Assembly: GCF_900142785.1 (NCBI RefSeq)
Contig: NZ_FRCD01000001.1
Coordinates: forward strand, 416,297-480,296
Length of the DNA: 64,000 nt
Source of the DNA: Chryseobacterium carnipullorum
Lineage (GTDB): Bacteria; Bacteroidota; Bacteroidia; Flavobacteriales; Weeksellaceae
Reading direction: 5' to 3'
The notes beneath the pieces were generated by a model. That model did no database searches, had not been told where the DNA came from, and saw only the letters and a list, made by a program, of their open reading frames with translations. Below are positions 56,368 to 64,000 of the stretch, piece after piece. The stretch's first letter is position 1. Each line of letters opens with the position of its first letter. Both the position numbers and the translations under genes were made by a program.

Positions 56368-57384
56368 ATGAAGCAAAAACAAGTTTTTTTTCTGCACTTT
56401 TTCTATTGGCTGTTGATTATTTTTAACGGACTCCTTGCCCGGGCTGTCTACAGTGAAGGAGCGCTTGATATTTTGGATGTCACCATATTCCTGGCTAATA
56501 TTCTGGGATTTTACGTCAATTATTTTTTTATTGTACCAAGATTTTTTGATCCTAAAAGATTTTACCTGATGATCATCGGTTTTTTTGTGGGGGTCTTTGT
56601 TTTCGTACTCTTCAGATATTCCATGGAAGAGCTTTTGCTTCCTGCGGTGGCAGGTTTCAGAAATTATGCGGAGGGAACTACTTTCCTGTACTATTTTTAT
56701 GATAATATCTATTATTCGAGCCTGACGGTTTTCGTAAGTACGAATTTATGGTTCTTTAAGTATTATCTGAAGGTTGAAGAAGAAAAATCTGTCCTTATCG
56801 AAGAAAGGAAACATGCCCAGCTTCAGGCCTTAAAAACCCAGATCAATCCTCATTTTATTTTTAATTCTTTAAATAATATTTATTCCCTGGTGTATCAAAA
56901 ATCAGATAAGGCACTTCCGGCCATAGAAAAATTAAGCGAATTGCTGAGGTACAGCACTAAAGATCTTGAAAAAGAAGTGATCAGTCTGGATAAGGAAATA
57001 GGATACATTGAAAGCTTAATTGGTCTCGAGAAACTCAGAATCAAAAATCCGGAACTATTGGTTATTGAAAAAAATATCAATCATCCTAAAATCAATATTT
57101 CTCCTATGTTGCTGGTGCCGTTTGTAGAAAATGCTTTTAAACACGGAGACTTTAGAGACAAAGGTTTTGTATTGAAAGTTTCGGACGACAATAATGTACT
57201 TCATTTTTATCTTCATAATTATAAAAAGCAAAGAATGAAAGATACGGCGTCCGGAATCGGAATTGAAAACGTAAAAAAGAGGCTGGAAATTTTATATCCT
57301 AAAAAGCATGAACTCTTTATAAAGAATCTGGAATCTGAATTTATTGTAGATTTAAGAATAATTTTCCCATATGAGAACGATTAA
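56368..57384 (+). CDS. LytS/YehU-type sensor histidine kinase
   Basis: 338 aa from the ATG at 56368; an in-frame TTG two codons earlier was not used. Four membrane helices occupy about 8-140, with no large extracytoplasmic sensor domain. The His_kinase domain follows (AQLQALKTQINPHFIFNSLN, with the phospho-His in NPHFIFNSLNNI), then the ATPase region (LLVPFVENAFKHG, GIGIENVKKRLEILYP). The stop overlaps the response regulator gene by 14 nt, so the two are translationally coupled. The signal may be the state of the envelope or the divergent receptor, by inference. Confidence 0.9.
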   Translation: MKQKQVFFLHFFYWLLIIFNGLLARAVYSEGALDILDVTIFLANILGFYVNYFFIVPRFFDPKRFYLMIIGFFVGVFVFVLFRYSMEELLLPAVAGFRNYAEGTTFLYYFYDNIYYSSLTVFVSTNLWFFKYYLKVEEEKSVLIEERKHAQLQALKTQINPHFIFNSLNNIYSLVYQKSDKALPAIEKLSELLRYSTKDLEKEVISLDKEIGYIESLIGLEKLRIKNPELLVIEKNINHPKINISPMLLVPFVENAFKHGDFRDKGFVLKVSDDNNVLHFYLHNYKKQRMKDTASGIGIENVKKRLEILYPKKHELFIKNLESEFIVDLRIIFPYEND

Positions 57385-58054
57385 ATGTATCATTGTAGAT
57401 GACGAACCGCTGGCAATCTCGCTATTGGAAAATTATGTCCGCAAAATTCCTTTTTTAGAGCTGGTTTTTTCTGCAGAAAATCCTATTCTTGCGCTGGAAT
57501 ATATTCAAAATAATGATGCTGATCTTATTTTTCTGGACATTCAGATGCCGGAAATTTCGGGAATCAATTTTATGAAGATTGTAGGGGATAAGAAAAAATA
57601 TATTTTAACAACGGCTTATTCGGAATATGCACTGGAAGGCTATGAACACAATATTATAGATTATCTTCTGAAGCCTGTTTCTTTTGACCGATTTCATAAA
57701 AGTGCAGTAAAAGCGCAGGAGCGTTTTACATTTCCCGATCATAGTAGCGCATCTTATTTTTTTGTGAAATCTTCGGGTCAGCAACACCGCATCAATTTCA
57801 GCGATATTCTTTACATAGAAAGCATTAAAGATTATGTGAATATAAAAACATTAAATGAGGAATTCATTGTACTGGATACTCTGAAATCCCTGGAAAACCA
57901 GCTTTCTGAAAGGTTTGTCCGTGTCCATAAATCATTCATCGTCAATCTGGATAAAACTAAAAATATCGGGATCAAGAGAATTGTTCTGCTTTCCGAGCAG
58001 GAAATTCCAATTGGAGAGAGCTACCGGAGCCATCTTCTGAGTAAGATCAAATAA
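57371..58054 (+). CDS. LytTR-type response regulator
   Basis: 227 aa. The receiver domain spans about 1-115 with the phospho-acceptor Asp in DLIFLDIQMPEISG, acidic pair DDEP near residue 10 and the Lys in LLKPVSFDRF. The C-terminal LytTR DNA-binding domain (about 130-225) shows [20 protein letters not shown] and RFVRVHKSFIVNLDKT. It is the partner of the kinase that overlaps it. Likely target: its own operon and the divergent receptor gene. Confidence 0.92.
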   Translation: MRTIKCIIVDDEPLAISLLENYVRKIPFLELVFSAENPILALEYIQNNDADLIFLDIQMPEISGINFMKIVGDKKKYILTTAYSEYALEGYEHNIIDYLLKPVSFDRFHKSAVKAQERFTFPDHSSASYFFVKSSGQQHRINFSDILYIESIKDYVNIKTLNEEFIVLDTLKSLENQLSERFVRVHKSFIVNLDKTKNIGIKRIVLLSEQEIPIGESYRSHLLSKIK

Positions 58055-58316
58055 AATTATTAATTTGGGTTTCTTAAGATTTGCTCTTTTTACAATGTTT
58101 ATTAAACTAAATTTAATAATTTTAATTGGTCTGAAAAATAGGGAAGTTTACATTACTAAGCATTCCCTGAATATGATTCAAGCCAAAAGGATATAGTTAT
58201 TGGTATCCGTCACTTCCAGAACACCTTCGCTGTTTTTGGCAAAACTTACCCTTGCATTGCCAAGATGATCTTCGTACTGGTAAATATAGCGGTTTTCTGT
58301 GAATGAAATGATAAAA

Positions 58317-58373
58317 GAGGCTGTATCAGTTGTAAGACACAAGTCCAAGAGATAGCACTTTTGAGACAGTTTC
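58317..58373. mobile_element. Short GAGGCTGT-end element, copy 1 (57 bp, diverged)
   Basis: Starts GAGGCTGTATC and ends GAGACAGTTTC, i.e. imperfect terminal inverted repeats. It is followed by the T-rich stretch and CGAGCG-AGA-CGCTCG palindrome (58394-58408). It lies inside Rhs-core-like DNA. The internal part is shorter and different from copies 2 and 3. Confidence 0.5.
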
Positions 58374-58393
58374 CTTATTTTTATTGATGGACA

Positions 58394-58408
58394 CGAGCGA
58401 GACGCTCG
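58394..58408. repeat. CGAGCG-AGA-CGCTCG palindrome, copy 1
   Basis: Perfect 6-bp palindrome with AGA loop, part of a conserved block (TATTTTTATTGATGGACACG before, CGCCAGCGGGGG after). Same block at 58683-58697 and, with one changed base in the loop, at 60414-60428. Confidence 0.75.
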
Positions 58409-58429
58409 CGCCAGCGGGGGGTTCATTCC

Positions 58430-58562
58430 AAAAGGATAATAATCGTTGGCATCTGTAATTTCCAAAGCGCCTGTGCTGTTTCTTCCGAAACTTATTCTTG
58501 TATTGCCTAAATGATCTTTGTACTGATAAATATAATGGTTTTCTGTGAATGAAATGATAAAA
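58430..58562 (-). pseudogene. Rhs core fragment, second unit
   Basis: About 130 bp closely matching 60160-60290 and 61880-61990. It encodes the [20 protein letters not shown] and [16 protein letters not shown] stretch of the Rhs core and joins directly to the palindrome block on one side and the GAGGCTGT element on the other. No tip follows. Confidence 0.7.
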
Positions 58563-58662
58563 GAGGCTGTATCAAAAGGTAAACCAACGCTCTGAAAATT
58601 CCTTAAATGACAAAAGTTGTCACACAGGAGTCCGAGAGAGAAGGTGCTTTTTAGACAGCCTC
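58563..58662. mobile_element. Short GAGGCTGT-end element, copy 2 (100 bp)
   Basis: GAGGCTGTATC (58563-58573) and TAGACAGCCTC (58652-58662) give inverted ends with 8 exact terminal bases. The interior is nearly identical to copy 3 at 60293-60392. No ORF of its own, so at most a non-autonomous element. Confidence 0.62.
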
Positions 58663-58682
58663 GTTATTTTTATTGATGGACA

Positions 58683-58697
58683 CGAGCGAGACGCTCG
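58683..58697. repeat. CGAGCG-AGA-CGCTCG palindrome, copy 2
   Basis: Same palindrome block as at 58394; it ends within 16 nt of the stop codon of the immunity-type gene at 58713. Confidence 0.75.
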
Positions 58698-58712
58698 CAC
58701 CAGCGGGGGGGC

Positions 58713-59237
58713 TTAATCATCATCAAACTCCTGACTAAACTTTACTCCCCTTTTTAAAAGTATTCCTTTTATCTCTTTTGATTTTTGTTTTGGAGATATA
58801 CGGATAACTTCATTTTTTGAACTAAATACAATATACCAGTTTTTAGAATCATAATCTATTAATTCAGTTGCAAGATTAAAATTTTCATATTTTGTTTCTT
58901 TAAATGAATGTTTTAATATTTCTGATTTATTTAGCGATTCATCTATAATCAATTTATATCCTTTAATTTCATACACTTTACTATAATCAAAATCTTGTAA
59001 TAATTTTGGATTAACAAACCATATATCTAACCAATAGGAATTTTCATCATTTTCAATCGTATTGGCTCCAATTATTAATATATTTTCTTTTTTACTGATT
59101 TCTGTTTCTGAATTTCTATAGTCAATAAATGCCTTAAAAATATTTTGATATATATTATTTTTTTTCTGACTATGTAGATTATTTTTACAGCTACTCATGA
59201 GTAGCATTGCAAAAACTAATAAAAAGTAATTTTTCAT
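58713..59237 (-). CDS. Lipoprotein, probable immunity protein for the orphan Rhs tip
   Basis: 174 aa. Signal peptide with lipobox LMSSC (cysteine at 17), then a Lys/Asn/Glu-rich domain (YQNIFKAFIDYRNSETEISK, WYIVFSSKNEVIRISPKQKS) and an acidic end. The codons are strongly AT-rich, unlike the Rhs core. It starts 4 nt after the tip ORF stop, the usual place for a cognate immunity gene. I do not recognise the family; immunity function is inferred from position only. Confidence 0.65.
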   Translation of the reverse strand: MKNYFLLVFAMLLMSSCKNNLHSQKKNNIYQNIFKAFIDYRNSETEISKKENILIIGANTIENDENSYWLDIWFVNPKLLQDFDYSKVYEIKGYKLIIDESLNKSEILKHSFKETKYENFNLATELIDYDSKNWYIVFSSKNEVIRISPKQKSKEIKGILLKRGVKFSQEFDDD

Positions 59238-59241
59238 ATTT

Positions 59242-60390
59242 TTATTTTTTTATGTTACCAATATAAGTAGATGTTTTATTGTTATATCTGAAGTAGCCGA
59301 CACCTGGAGTATATTGGTATACATTTTGAATATTTGTGTTGTAGTTTTTTCGGTCGCCACCAGGTAATCCTAAATCAGTTAATATACCACCAGTTTTTTT
59401 ATCGCGATATGCATTAAAGCCTGAAGGTCCCCATTCAGCTCCTGGAGGATGAGAGTGAACTCTTTCCTGTCGAATTGCATCTTTTGTAATATGGAATCCT
59501 GAACCGCCTAAGTTATTATTTTCAAGAACATCTGCAGCACTAGCACTTTCATTTGTAGAATGATTAGTACCCACAATATTTGTAGAAAAACCGTCTGAAA
59601 AATTAAATGTATCTTGTCCAAATTCCACAGACGTATTATTTGCCGCAAATTCAAAAACTTGTGTTGCAACGTCATAATTTTGAATTTGCATATAAATAAA
59701 TTCAGTCCCTCTTGAAACTCCCTCGTGACCAGGAGTATTATAAGAAACTGTTTTAGCTTCTCCTATTTGTGAATCTCCTGTTGGATTTGACTCCGAAACA
59801 TTTGTACGAGCAATCTGTATAGACTTAGATTCATCTTCATTTGTTACAGTATCATAGGCATTATTATCTTTTGTTCTTTCTATATTACCATTATTAAAAA
59901 TCTTAATCTTATCTTCTGCTTGCATTCCATCCGGATCAATAAATCGTATTGGGTTATTAAAAGCATAATTATAAGGACTATGTCTTGTCATCTTCTCTGC
60001 CAGCGGATCCACCACACCCCATCTTCCTAAGTCCGGCATATAAAATCTTGCTCCGTAATCATACATCCCAGTCTCCTGAAGCTCCTTTCCATTGTACTTA
60101 TAACTATAATAACTTCCAAGATTAGAACCCATCAGCATTCCCTGAATATGATTCAATCCAAAAGGATAGTAATCATTGGCATCTGTGATTTCAAGAGCGC
60201 CTGTGCTGTTTCTTCCGAAACTTATTCTTGCATTGCCTAAATGATCTCTGTACTGATAAATATAACGGTTTTCTGTGAATGAAATGATAAAAGAGGCCGT
60301 ATCACAAGGTAAATCAACACTCTGAAAATTCCTTAAATGAAAAAAGTTGTCACACAGGAGTCCGAGAGAGAAGGTGCTTTTGAGACAGCC
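59242..60390 (-). CDS. Orphan Rhs core-plus-tip module with JAB-like toxin domain
   Basis: The frame is open from after a stop at 60391-60393 to 59242, with no early ATG; the first ATG (60138) lies within the core. It reads through the short element, then Rhs core ([40 protein letters not shown], ending [11 protein letters not shown] at about 59922). A 226-aa tip follows with VHSHPPGAEWGPSGF and LGLPGGD (H-x-H plus Asp of a JAB/MPN metal site). The same family includes JAB-like Rhs toxins. It lacks the Rhs shell and export parts, so it is a silent or donor cassette rather than a working toxin gene. The matching immunity-type gene follows at 4 nt. Confidence 0.72.
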   Translation of the reverse strand, partial: GCLKSTFSLGLLCDNFFHLRNFQSVDLPCDTASFIISFTENRYIYQYRDHLGNARISFGRNSTGALEITDANDYYPFGLNHIQGMLMGSNLGSYYSYKYNGKELQETGMYDYGARFYMPDLGRWGVVDPLAEKMTRHSPYNYAFNNPIRFIDPDGMQAEDKIKIFNNGNIERTKDNNAYDTVTNEDESKSIQIARTNVSESNPTGDSQIGEAKTVSYNTPGHEGVSRGTEFIYMQIQNYDVATQVFEFAANNTSVEFGQDTFNFSDGFSTNIVGTNHSTNESASAADVLENNNLGGSGFHITKDAIRQERVHSHPPGAEWGPSGFNAYRDKKTGGILTDLGLPGGDRKNYNTNIQNVYQYTPGVGYFRYNNKTSTYIGNIKK

Positions 60391-60392
60391 TT
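60293..60392. mobile_element. Short GAGGCTGT-end element, copy 3 (100 bp)
   Basis: GAGGCCGTATC at one end and GAGACAGCCTT at the other, interior nearly the same as copy 2. It sits between the palindrome block and the Rhs core DNA of the orphan module, as in the other units. Confidence 0.6.
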
Positions 60393-60413
60393 ACTTATTT
60401 TTATTGATGGATA

Positions 60414-60428
60414 CGAGCGAAACGCTCG
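60414..60428. repeat. CGAGCG-AAA-CGCTCG palindrome, copy 3
   Basis: Six-bp palindrome with one loop base changed. It lies in the 60393-60501 stretch, downstream of the first immunity-type gene; that stretch holds nothing else apart from a partial repeat of the palindrome block (AAACGCTCACGC). Confidence 0.7.
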
Positions 60429-60501
60429 CGCCAGCGGGGGAAACGCTCACGCAAGCTAAGGGGAACTATGATTACCGAACAAAAAACTCAAAGATTTCTT
60501 T

Positions 60502-61035
60502 TCAATCATTTTCTTGGTAATTTTCATATTTATAGTCTTTGAATACTAAAACACCAAAACTTTTCCAAGCAAAAATATCCAAGTAATTAAGCTTCAAAAT
60601 TAAATTTTTCTTAGTTTGAGATAAGATTTCAATAGATTTTATTTGTAAGGTATGACTTGGATAAACACCGTAAGAGGGCAATGCCGTAAAATTATTTTTG
60701 CCTTCTCTTATTAAATCAAAATATTCGAAAACTCCCAATTTATTTTTGGAAAATTTTACCTCATTTGGTTTTAAAGATAAAAATACCTTGTTTTTCTTTT
60801 CCTTTTTATCAAATAAATACAATGTACAAGCATCTGAATCATACCGAAAGTAATCCTTTATTAAATCCTCTTCATTCGGAGTATAGTAGTCCAAACTCAC
60901 TTCATCAACTTTTTCATTATTAAATACAATTCCTTTATTATTTACAATTAATATAGGGGTATAAGCTTCAAGTACTTGCGAGTTGAAAATGTTCGGATAT
61001 AATATTAAAATGAAGAATAAAATATGTTTTTTCAT
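60502..61035 (-). CDS. Exported protein, probable immunity protein for the Rhs toxin
   Basis: 177 aa. Signal peptide MKKHILFFILILYPNIFNSQ, then a Lys/Glu-rich, beta-prone domain (YFRYDSDACTLYLFDKKEKK, LKLNYLDIFAWKSFGVLVFK). AT-rich codon use. It starts 4 nt after the Rhs stop, as expected for the cognate immunity gene. No family recognised, so the role is inferred from position and export signal. Confidence 0.66.
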   Translation of the reverse strand: MKKHILFFILILYPNIFNSQVLEAYTPILIVNNKGIVFNNEKVDEVSLDYYTPNEEDLIKDYFRYDSDACTLYLFDKKEKKNKVFLSLKPNEVKFSKNKLGVFEYFDLIREGKNNFTALPSYGVYPSHTLQIKSIEILSQTKKNLILKLNYLDIFAWKSFGVLVFKDYKYENYQEND

Positions 61036-61039
61036 AAAA

Positions 61040-64000
61040 CTATTTTTTTTTGGTTTCTTTTTCTTTTAAATCTATTAATTGATTCTTTATAATACTTGCT
61101 GGGGATCCCTCTTTTCTTTCAGTATTCAATTTAAAATAACTTCCTCCATAATTATTATGATCAACATCTGCATCACGAGTAACAGTATCTCTGTCCTCTA
61201 TATGTGCTTTAAATTCATGATATATAGCCTCTGCAAGATCATATTTATTGTAAGTTAGACCAACTTCTTTTCCTTTTATATTAATACTGGTTGAGTATGT
61301 ATCGGGTGTACTTTCTTGGAAAAAATTTTCATTTAAAGAAACTAAATGTACATTTTTATCACCAGATTTAGAAACATCTACGCCTTCAAAAACAGATGCA
61401 TTTGGATAAACATCTCCAATACTTTTAACTTTACCATCTTTCACAAAATTACCTAATGTTTTAATGTCTGGTACTGTTTCTGCTACAGAACTTGCCCTTT
61501 CTCCAAAATCTGCAGATGCAATATAAATATCATCTGTTTTACTATTGCCATATTTATCCCAAAGCCTTCTTCCTTCCTCTGTCTTAGATAATGTTTCTTG
61601 AGAGGCTTTATATGAACCATTTTTAGTTAAGATAATTATATCTTCATTCTGCATACCATCCGGATCAATAAATCTTATTGGATTATTATAAGCATAATTA
61701 TAAGTTGACCAACGTCTGGAAGTTTCCGCCAGCGGATCCACCACACCCCATCGTCCAATATCCGGCATGTAAAATCTCGCTCCATAATCATACATTCCAG
61801 TCTCCTGAAGTTCCTTCCCATTATACTTATAATTTTTATACGTATTCTGCCCAAAGAAAGCTCCTCCCGTATTCAAGTGGTTCATTCCAAAAGGATAGTA
61901 ATCATTGGCATCTGTGATTTCCAGAGCGCCTGTGCTGTTTCTTCCGAAACTTATTCTTGCATTGCCTAAATGATCTTTGTACTGATAAATATACTGATCT
62001 TTTTCATAATCATAAAATCCTTCAGCGGTTGGGAAAAACCTCAGGTCTTTCGTTTTTGAAGGAGGAACCGTTTTCCTTTCTTCAATGGAGAAAGCCTGTA
62101 CTTCCATCGCCTTAGAAGTTTCTTCTGATAACCTGAGTCCCAACTCAGTAGCCCCTCCGCCGCCACCGCTGGACATTGTGCGGCTCATATACTGGAATCC
62201 ATCCAGGTAATCTGAAACATCTGTTACGGTATAGCAGCTCGCAAAGCCACATTCAAATTTTGGAACTATTTTCTGAACCTTAGTTCCATCTGACCTGTAT
62301 ACATACTGAAAAACACCAGGCATCCCAAAATCTCCGTACTCCAGCTGAGTCGGAAGATTCAGATAATTATAATTGATCTTGGTGATGTTTTTATCAGCCA
62401 TTTTCCACATATTGCCGTTAAGGTCATATCTGATCTCTCCGCCACCGCCTTCATATCCTGCAGAATTTCCGTTATCGGTAATTTTAGATACCTGATTCCC
62501 TGAATTATAGGTATAGACGAGATTGTCTATGACATTGGGTATATTGTTGATTGCTGCTGCTGTTCGGTAGAGTTTTTTAATATTTCCGTTCAGATCATAC
62601 TCCAGAGATTCGGTGTGCTCTTTACTGTATGGGTTTTGGGGATTCTGATAATATCCGGCAGTCAGCCTGTTGGTACTATCATAGGCATATCCATACCTTT
62701 TGGGAGTTAAGGAAGGGTTCGCTCCTAATGACTCAATAGCCCGCCAGTCTATTTCTGCGATGTTTCCGTTGTATTTCGCCTTCACGTCTTTCCCCTGAAA
62801 TAAGGCTGTATCCGGGTTGGTAATCCCATCTTTCTGATTATACTTGATTTTATAGGAAAACAGTTTTCCTCCAAGATCGGGAACCGCCATCTGGTCTCTG
62901 TTAATATCGGTCATCCATCCTCTGATATTGTATGCATAATCAATGCTCTGAAGATTGTTTCCTACTTTTTTGCTCGCAAGCTGAGACAATTCATTGTAGC
63001 TGTTTTCAGTCAGCAGTTGTTCCGGGTTATTATCTACCTGATGGTAATGCTCTTTCAGTCGGTTCTGATGGTCATACACTAAACGCTCTTTAATGACGAT
63101 TCCGGATTCACCGGGTCTTCTCAGGTGAGCCGTCTCTGTTTTCTGTGGAACTCCGGCAAAATCCAGTTTGGATTCTGTTTTGGTATAGCCTCCCAGATGA
63201 TTGATGGAATGACTGCCAATCGCTCGTCCTTTGAGATCATAATAGGTGTAGTTTTTGGTCCAGTTATCATCTTCAATATTCTTGACCAGACTCATGACTG
63301 GAAGGCCTTTAGTGGTTTTTCCATCGGCTGGAGTTGCTGTTAAAATGGGCTCTCCCTGAATGATTGATGGAAAAGAGGGATTGAAATCGTATCCGGGAAC
63401 AGTGTCATAATAGTTGACGGATAATACTTTAAAATTTGCCCCTGGATAAGATCCATTTTTGGAATAAAAAACATCTATTCCACTATTATTCCAACTAGAA
63501 GTTGTTCTTGTTTCGTTAGCTGAGCCAAAACCCTCCACTGCTGCTACCTGTTGAATTCTTCCTGGAGGACTGTCCAGTATTCCTGTGTAAATAGGTCTTG
63601 AAAACTGATCATATTTGGTAAAAAGCCATTTGCCTTGTGCTCGCAAATTAGCATCTTGAGTTAAAACCAATCTGTCCTGCTTATCATATACCATATATTC
63701 CCATCCTTTACCGGGAAGTTTCTTTTCTACCAAACGGTTTCTGCCGTCATACCGATATTGATAAAACAAATTATCTAAGGTAGTTTGATCTAAAGTACTC
63801 CATGTAGAGATCAAAGGAGGAATAACATACGCCAGCTGATCATATTCATTATAAACATAATACGTATCTGCATTTTCTGTAGAACTTAATACTTTTCGGA
63901 CAAGCAAAAGCTGTCCTTTCCCATTTTTAAACTCTATGGTTTTGTTGCCGTCTTCATCAGTGACGGTATTTTTATACAGTTGAGAAGGCTCGAAATACTG
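61040..64000 (-). CDS. Rhs repeat-associated core protein with variable C-terminal tip (partial, 5' end beyond window)
   Basis: The frame is open to the right edge (the first visible residues read [20 protein letters not shown]), so more than 985 aa and incomplete at the N-terminus. YD-type repeats are seen throughout ([45 protein letters not shown]). The core end [20 protein letters not shown] to [11 protein letters not shown] lies near 61653. After it comes a tip of about 204 aa that includes [10 protein letters not shown] (HExxxH at plus 61202-61219), suggesting a metal site. Rhs shells enclose and deliver the tip as a toxin to rival cells. The tip differs from the JAB tip of the orphan module. 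The tip activity is uncertain. Confidence 0.85.
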   Translation of the reverse strand, partial: QYFEPSQLYKNTVTDEDGNKTIEFKNGKGQLLLVRKVLSSTENADTYYVYNEYDQLAYVIPPLISTWSTLDQTTLDNLFYQYRYDGRNRLVEKKLPGKGWEYMVYDKQDRLVLTQDANLRAQGKWLFTKYDQFSRPIYTGILDSPPGRIQQVAAVEGFGSANETRTTSSWNNSGIDVFYSKNGSYPGANFKVLSVNYYDTVPGYDFNPSFPSIIQGEPILTATPADGKTTKGLPVMSLVKNIEDDNWTKNYTYYDLKGRAIGSHSINHLGGYTKTESKLDFAGVPQKTETAHLRRPGESGIVIKERLVYDHQNRLKEHYHQVDNNPEQLLTENSYNELSQLASKKVGNNLQSIDYAYNIRGWMTDINRDQMAVPDLGGKLFSYKIKYNQKDGITNPDTALFQGKDVKAKYNGNIAEIDWRAIESLGANPSLTPKRYGYAYDSTNRLTAGYYQNPQNPYSKEHTESLEYDLNGNIKKLYRTAAAINNIPNVIDNLVYTYNSGNQVSKITDNGNSAGYEGGGGEIRYDLNGNMWKMADKNITKINYNYLNLPTQLEYGDFGMPGVFQYVYRSDGTKVQKIVPKFECGFASCYTVTDVSDYLDGFQYMSRTMSSGGGGGATELGLRLSEETSKAMEVQAFSIEERKTVPPSKTKDLRFFPTAEGFYDYEKDQYIYQYKDHLGNARISFGRNSTGALEITDANDYYPFGMNHLNTGGAFFGQNTYKNYKYNGKELQETGMYDYGARFYMPDIGRWGVVDPLAETSRRWSTYNYAYNNPIRFIDPDGMQNEDIIILTKNGSYKASQETLSKTEEGRRLWDKYGNSKTDDIYIASADFGERASSVAETVPDIKTLGNFVKDGKVKSIGDVYPNASVFEGVDVSKSGDKNVHLVSLNENFFQESTPDTYSTSINIKGKEVGLTYNKYDLAEAIYHEFKAHIEDRDTVTRDADVDHNNYGGSYFKLNTERKEGSPASIIKNQLIDLKEKETKKK

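Larger units (their letters stand above)
58155..58465 (-). pseudogene. Decayed Rhs core fragment with inserted repeats
   Basis: Reads as Rhs core in pieces: [14 protein letters not shown], then a palindrome-derived segment (PPLARASRSCPSIKI), then TENRYIYQYEDHLGNARVSF and VTDTNNYILLA. The last part has a frameshift relative to the matching DNA at 60150-60200 and ends in a premature stop. No tip or start is left. It is the third in a row of similar units. Confidence 0.75.

Noticed and set aside
58178..58465. Intact small gene of 95 aa
   Set aside because: It is a join of Rhs-core pieces and palindrome-derived sequence with a frameshifted end, so it is listed as a pseudogene.
58394..58697. CRISPR-like spacing of palindromes
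   Set aside because: Only three copies at uneven distances with long homologous DNA between them; not a CRISPR array.

Overview
The window looks like chromosomal DNA of a flavobacterium of the Chryseobacterium type (family Weeksellaceae). This is inferred from AT-rich DNA, promoters of the Bacteroidota form TTG-(about 19 nt)-TAnnTTTG, a cbb3 oxidase with fused CcoN-CcoO and a one-haem CcoP, many outer-membrane beta-barrel receptors, short double-glycine leader peptides, and Rhs proteins with swappable C-terminal tips. No rRNA or tRNA gene, CRISPR array or complete insertion sequence was seen.

Layout. 1-5.8 kb (minus): a sugar-phosphate transferase, then the tight run pgi - methyltransferase - folD - queE. 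5.8-9 kb (minus): TraB/GumN protein, ECF sigma factor and overlapping membrane partner, and a DUF4349 lipoprotein. 9-15.4 kb: acyl-CoA dehydrogenase, DoxX, an orphan Cys/Gly-rich double-glycine peptide, an AI-2E family membrane protein and Lon. 15.6-21.6 kb (plus): periplasmic SurA/PpiD-like foldase, MCE/MlaD protein and a two-gene heterodisulfide-reductase-like Fe-S module. 21.7-27.1 kb: polysaccharide flippase and acetyltransferase, serS, and two paralogous lipoproteins. 27.4-30.0 kb (plus): a RiPP cluster of the grasp-with-spasm type. 30.1-39.0 kb (minus): a full cbb3 oxidase locus (ccoI, S, NO, Q, P, G, H, plus a SafE-like protein) with a divergent Crp/Fnr regulator. 39.8-41.7 kb: panB and a pseudouridine synthase. 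41.8-48.0 kb (plus): a thiamine operon led by a TPP riboswitch. 48-58 kb: three TonB-type outer-membrane receptors, one behind an S-box-like riboswitch and a Cys-containing leader ORF, another beside a LytS/LytTR two-component system. 58.1-64.0 kb (minus): an Rhs polymorphic-toxin locus, open at the right edge, followed by immunity-type genes, an orphan toxin tip and decayed core fragments.

How the parts work together. The RiPP cluster has a 66-aa precursor followed by an intrinsic terminator, then an ATP-grasp maturase, an overlapping 67-aa protein of unknown role and a SPASM-domain protein that shows no radical-SAM CxxxCxxC motif. In the thiamine operon a 10-bp hairpin covers the thiS start codon, pointing to translational control by TPP. 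The Rhs locus reads as an array: full Rhs, its immunity-type gene, then repeat units (palindrome + short element with GAGGCTGT ends + Rhs-core DNA), one of which leads into a second tip and immunity-type gene. This shared core homology would allow tip exchange. Small inverted-repeat elements also lie at 10.55-10.63, 47.15-47.27 and 53.84-53.97 kb.
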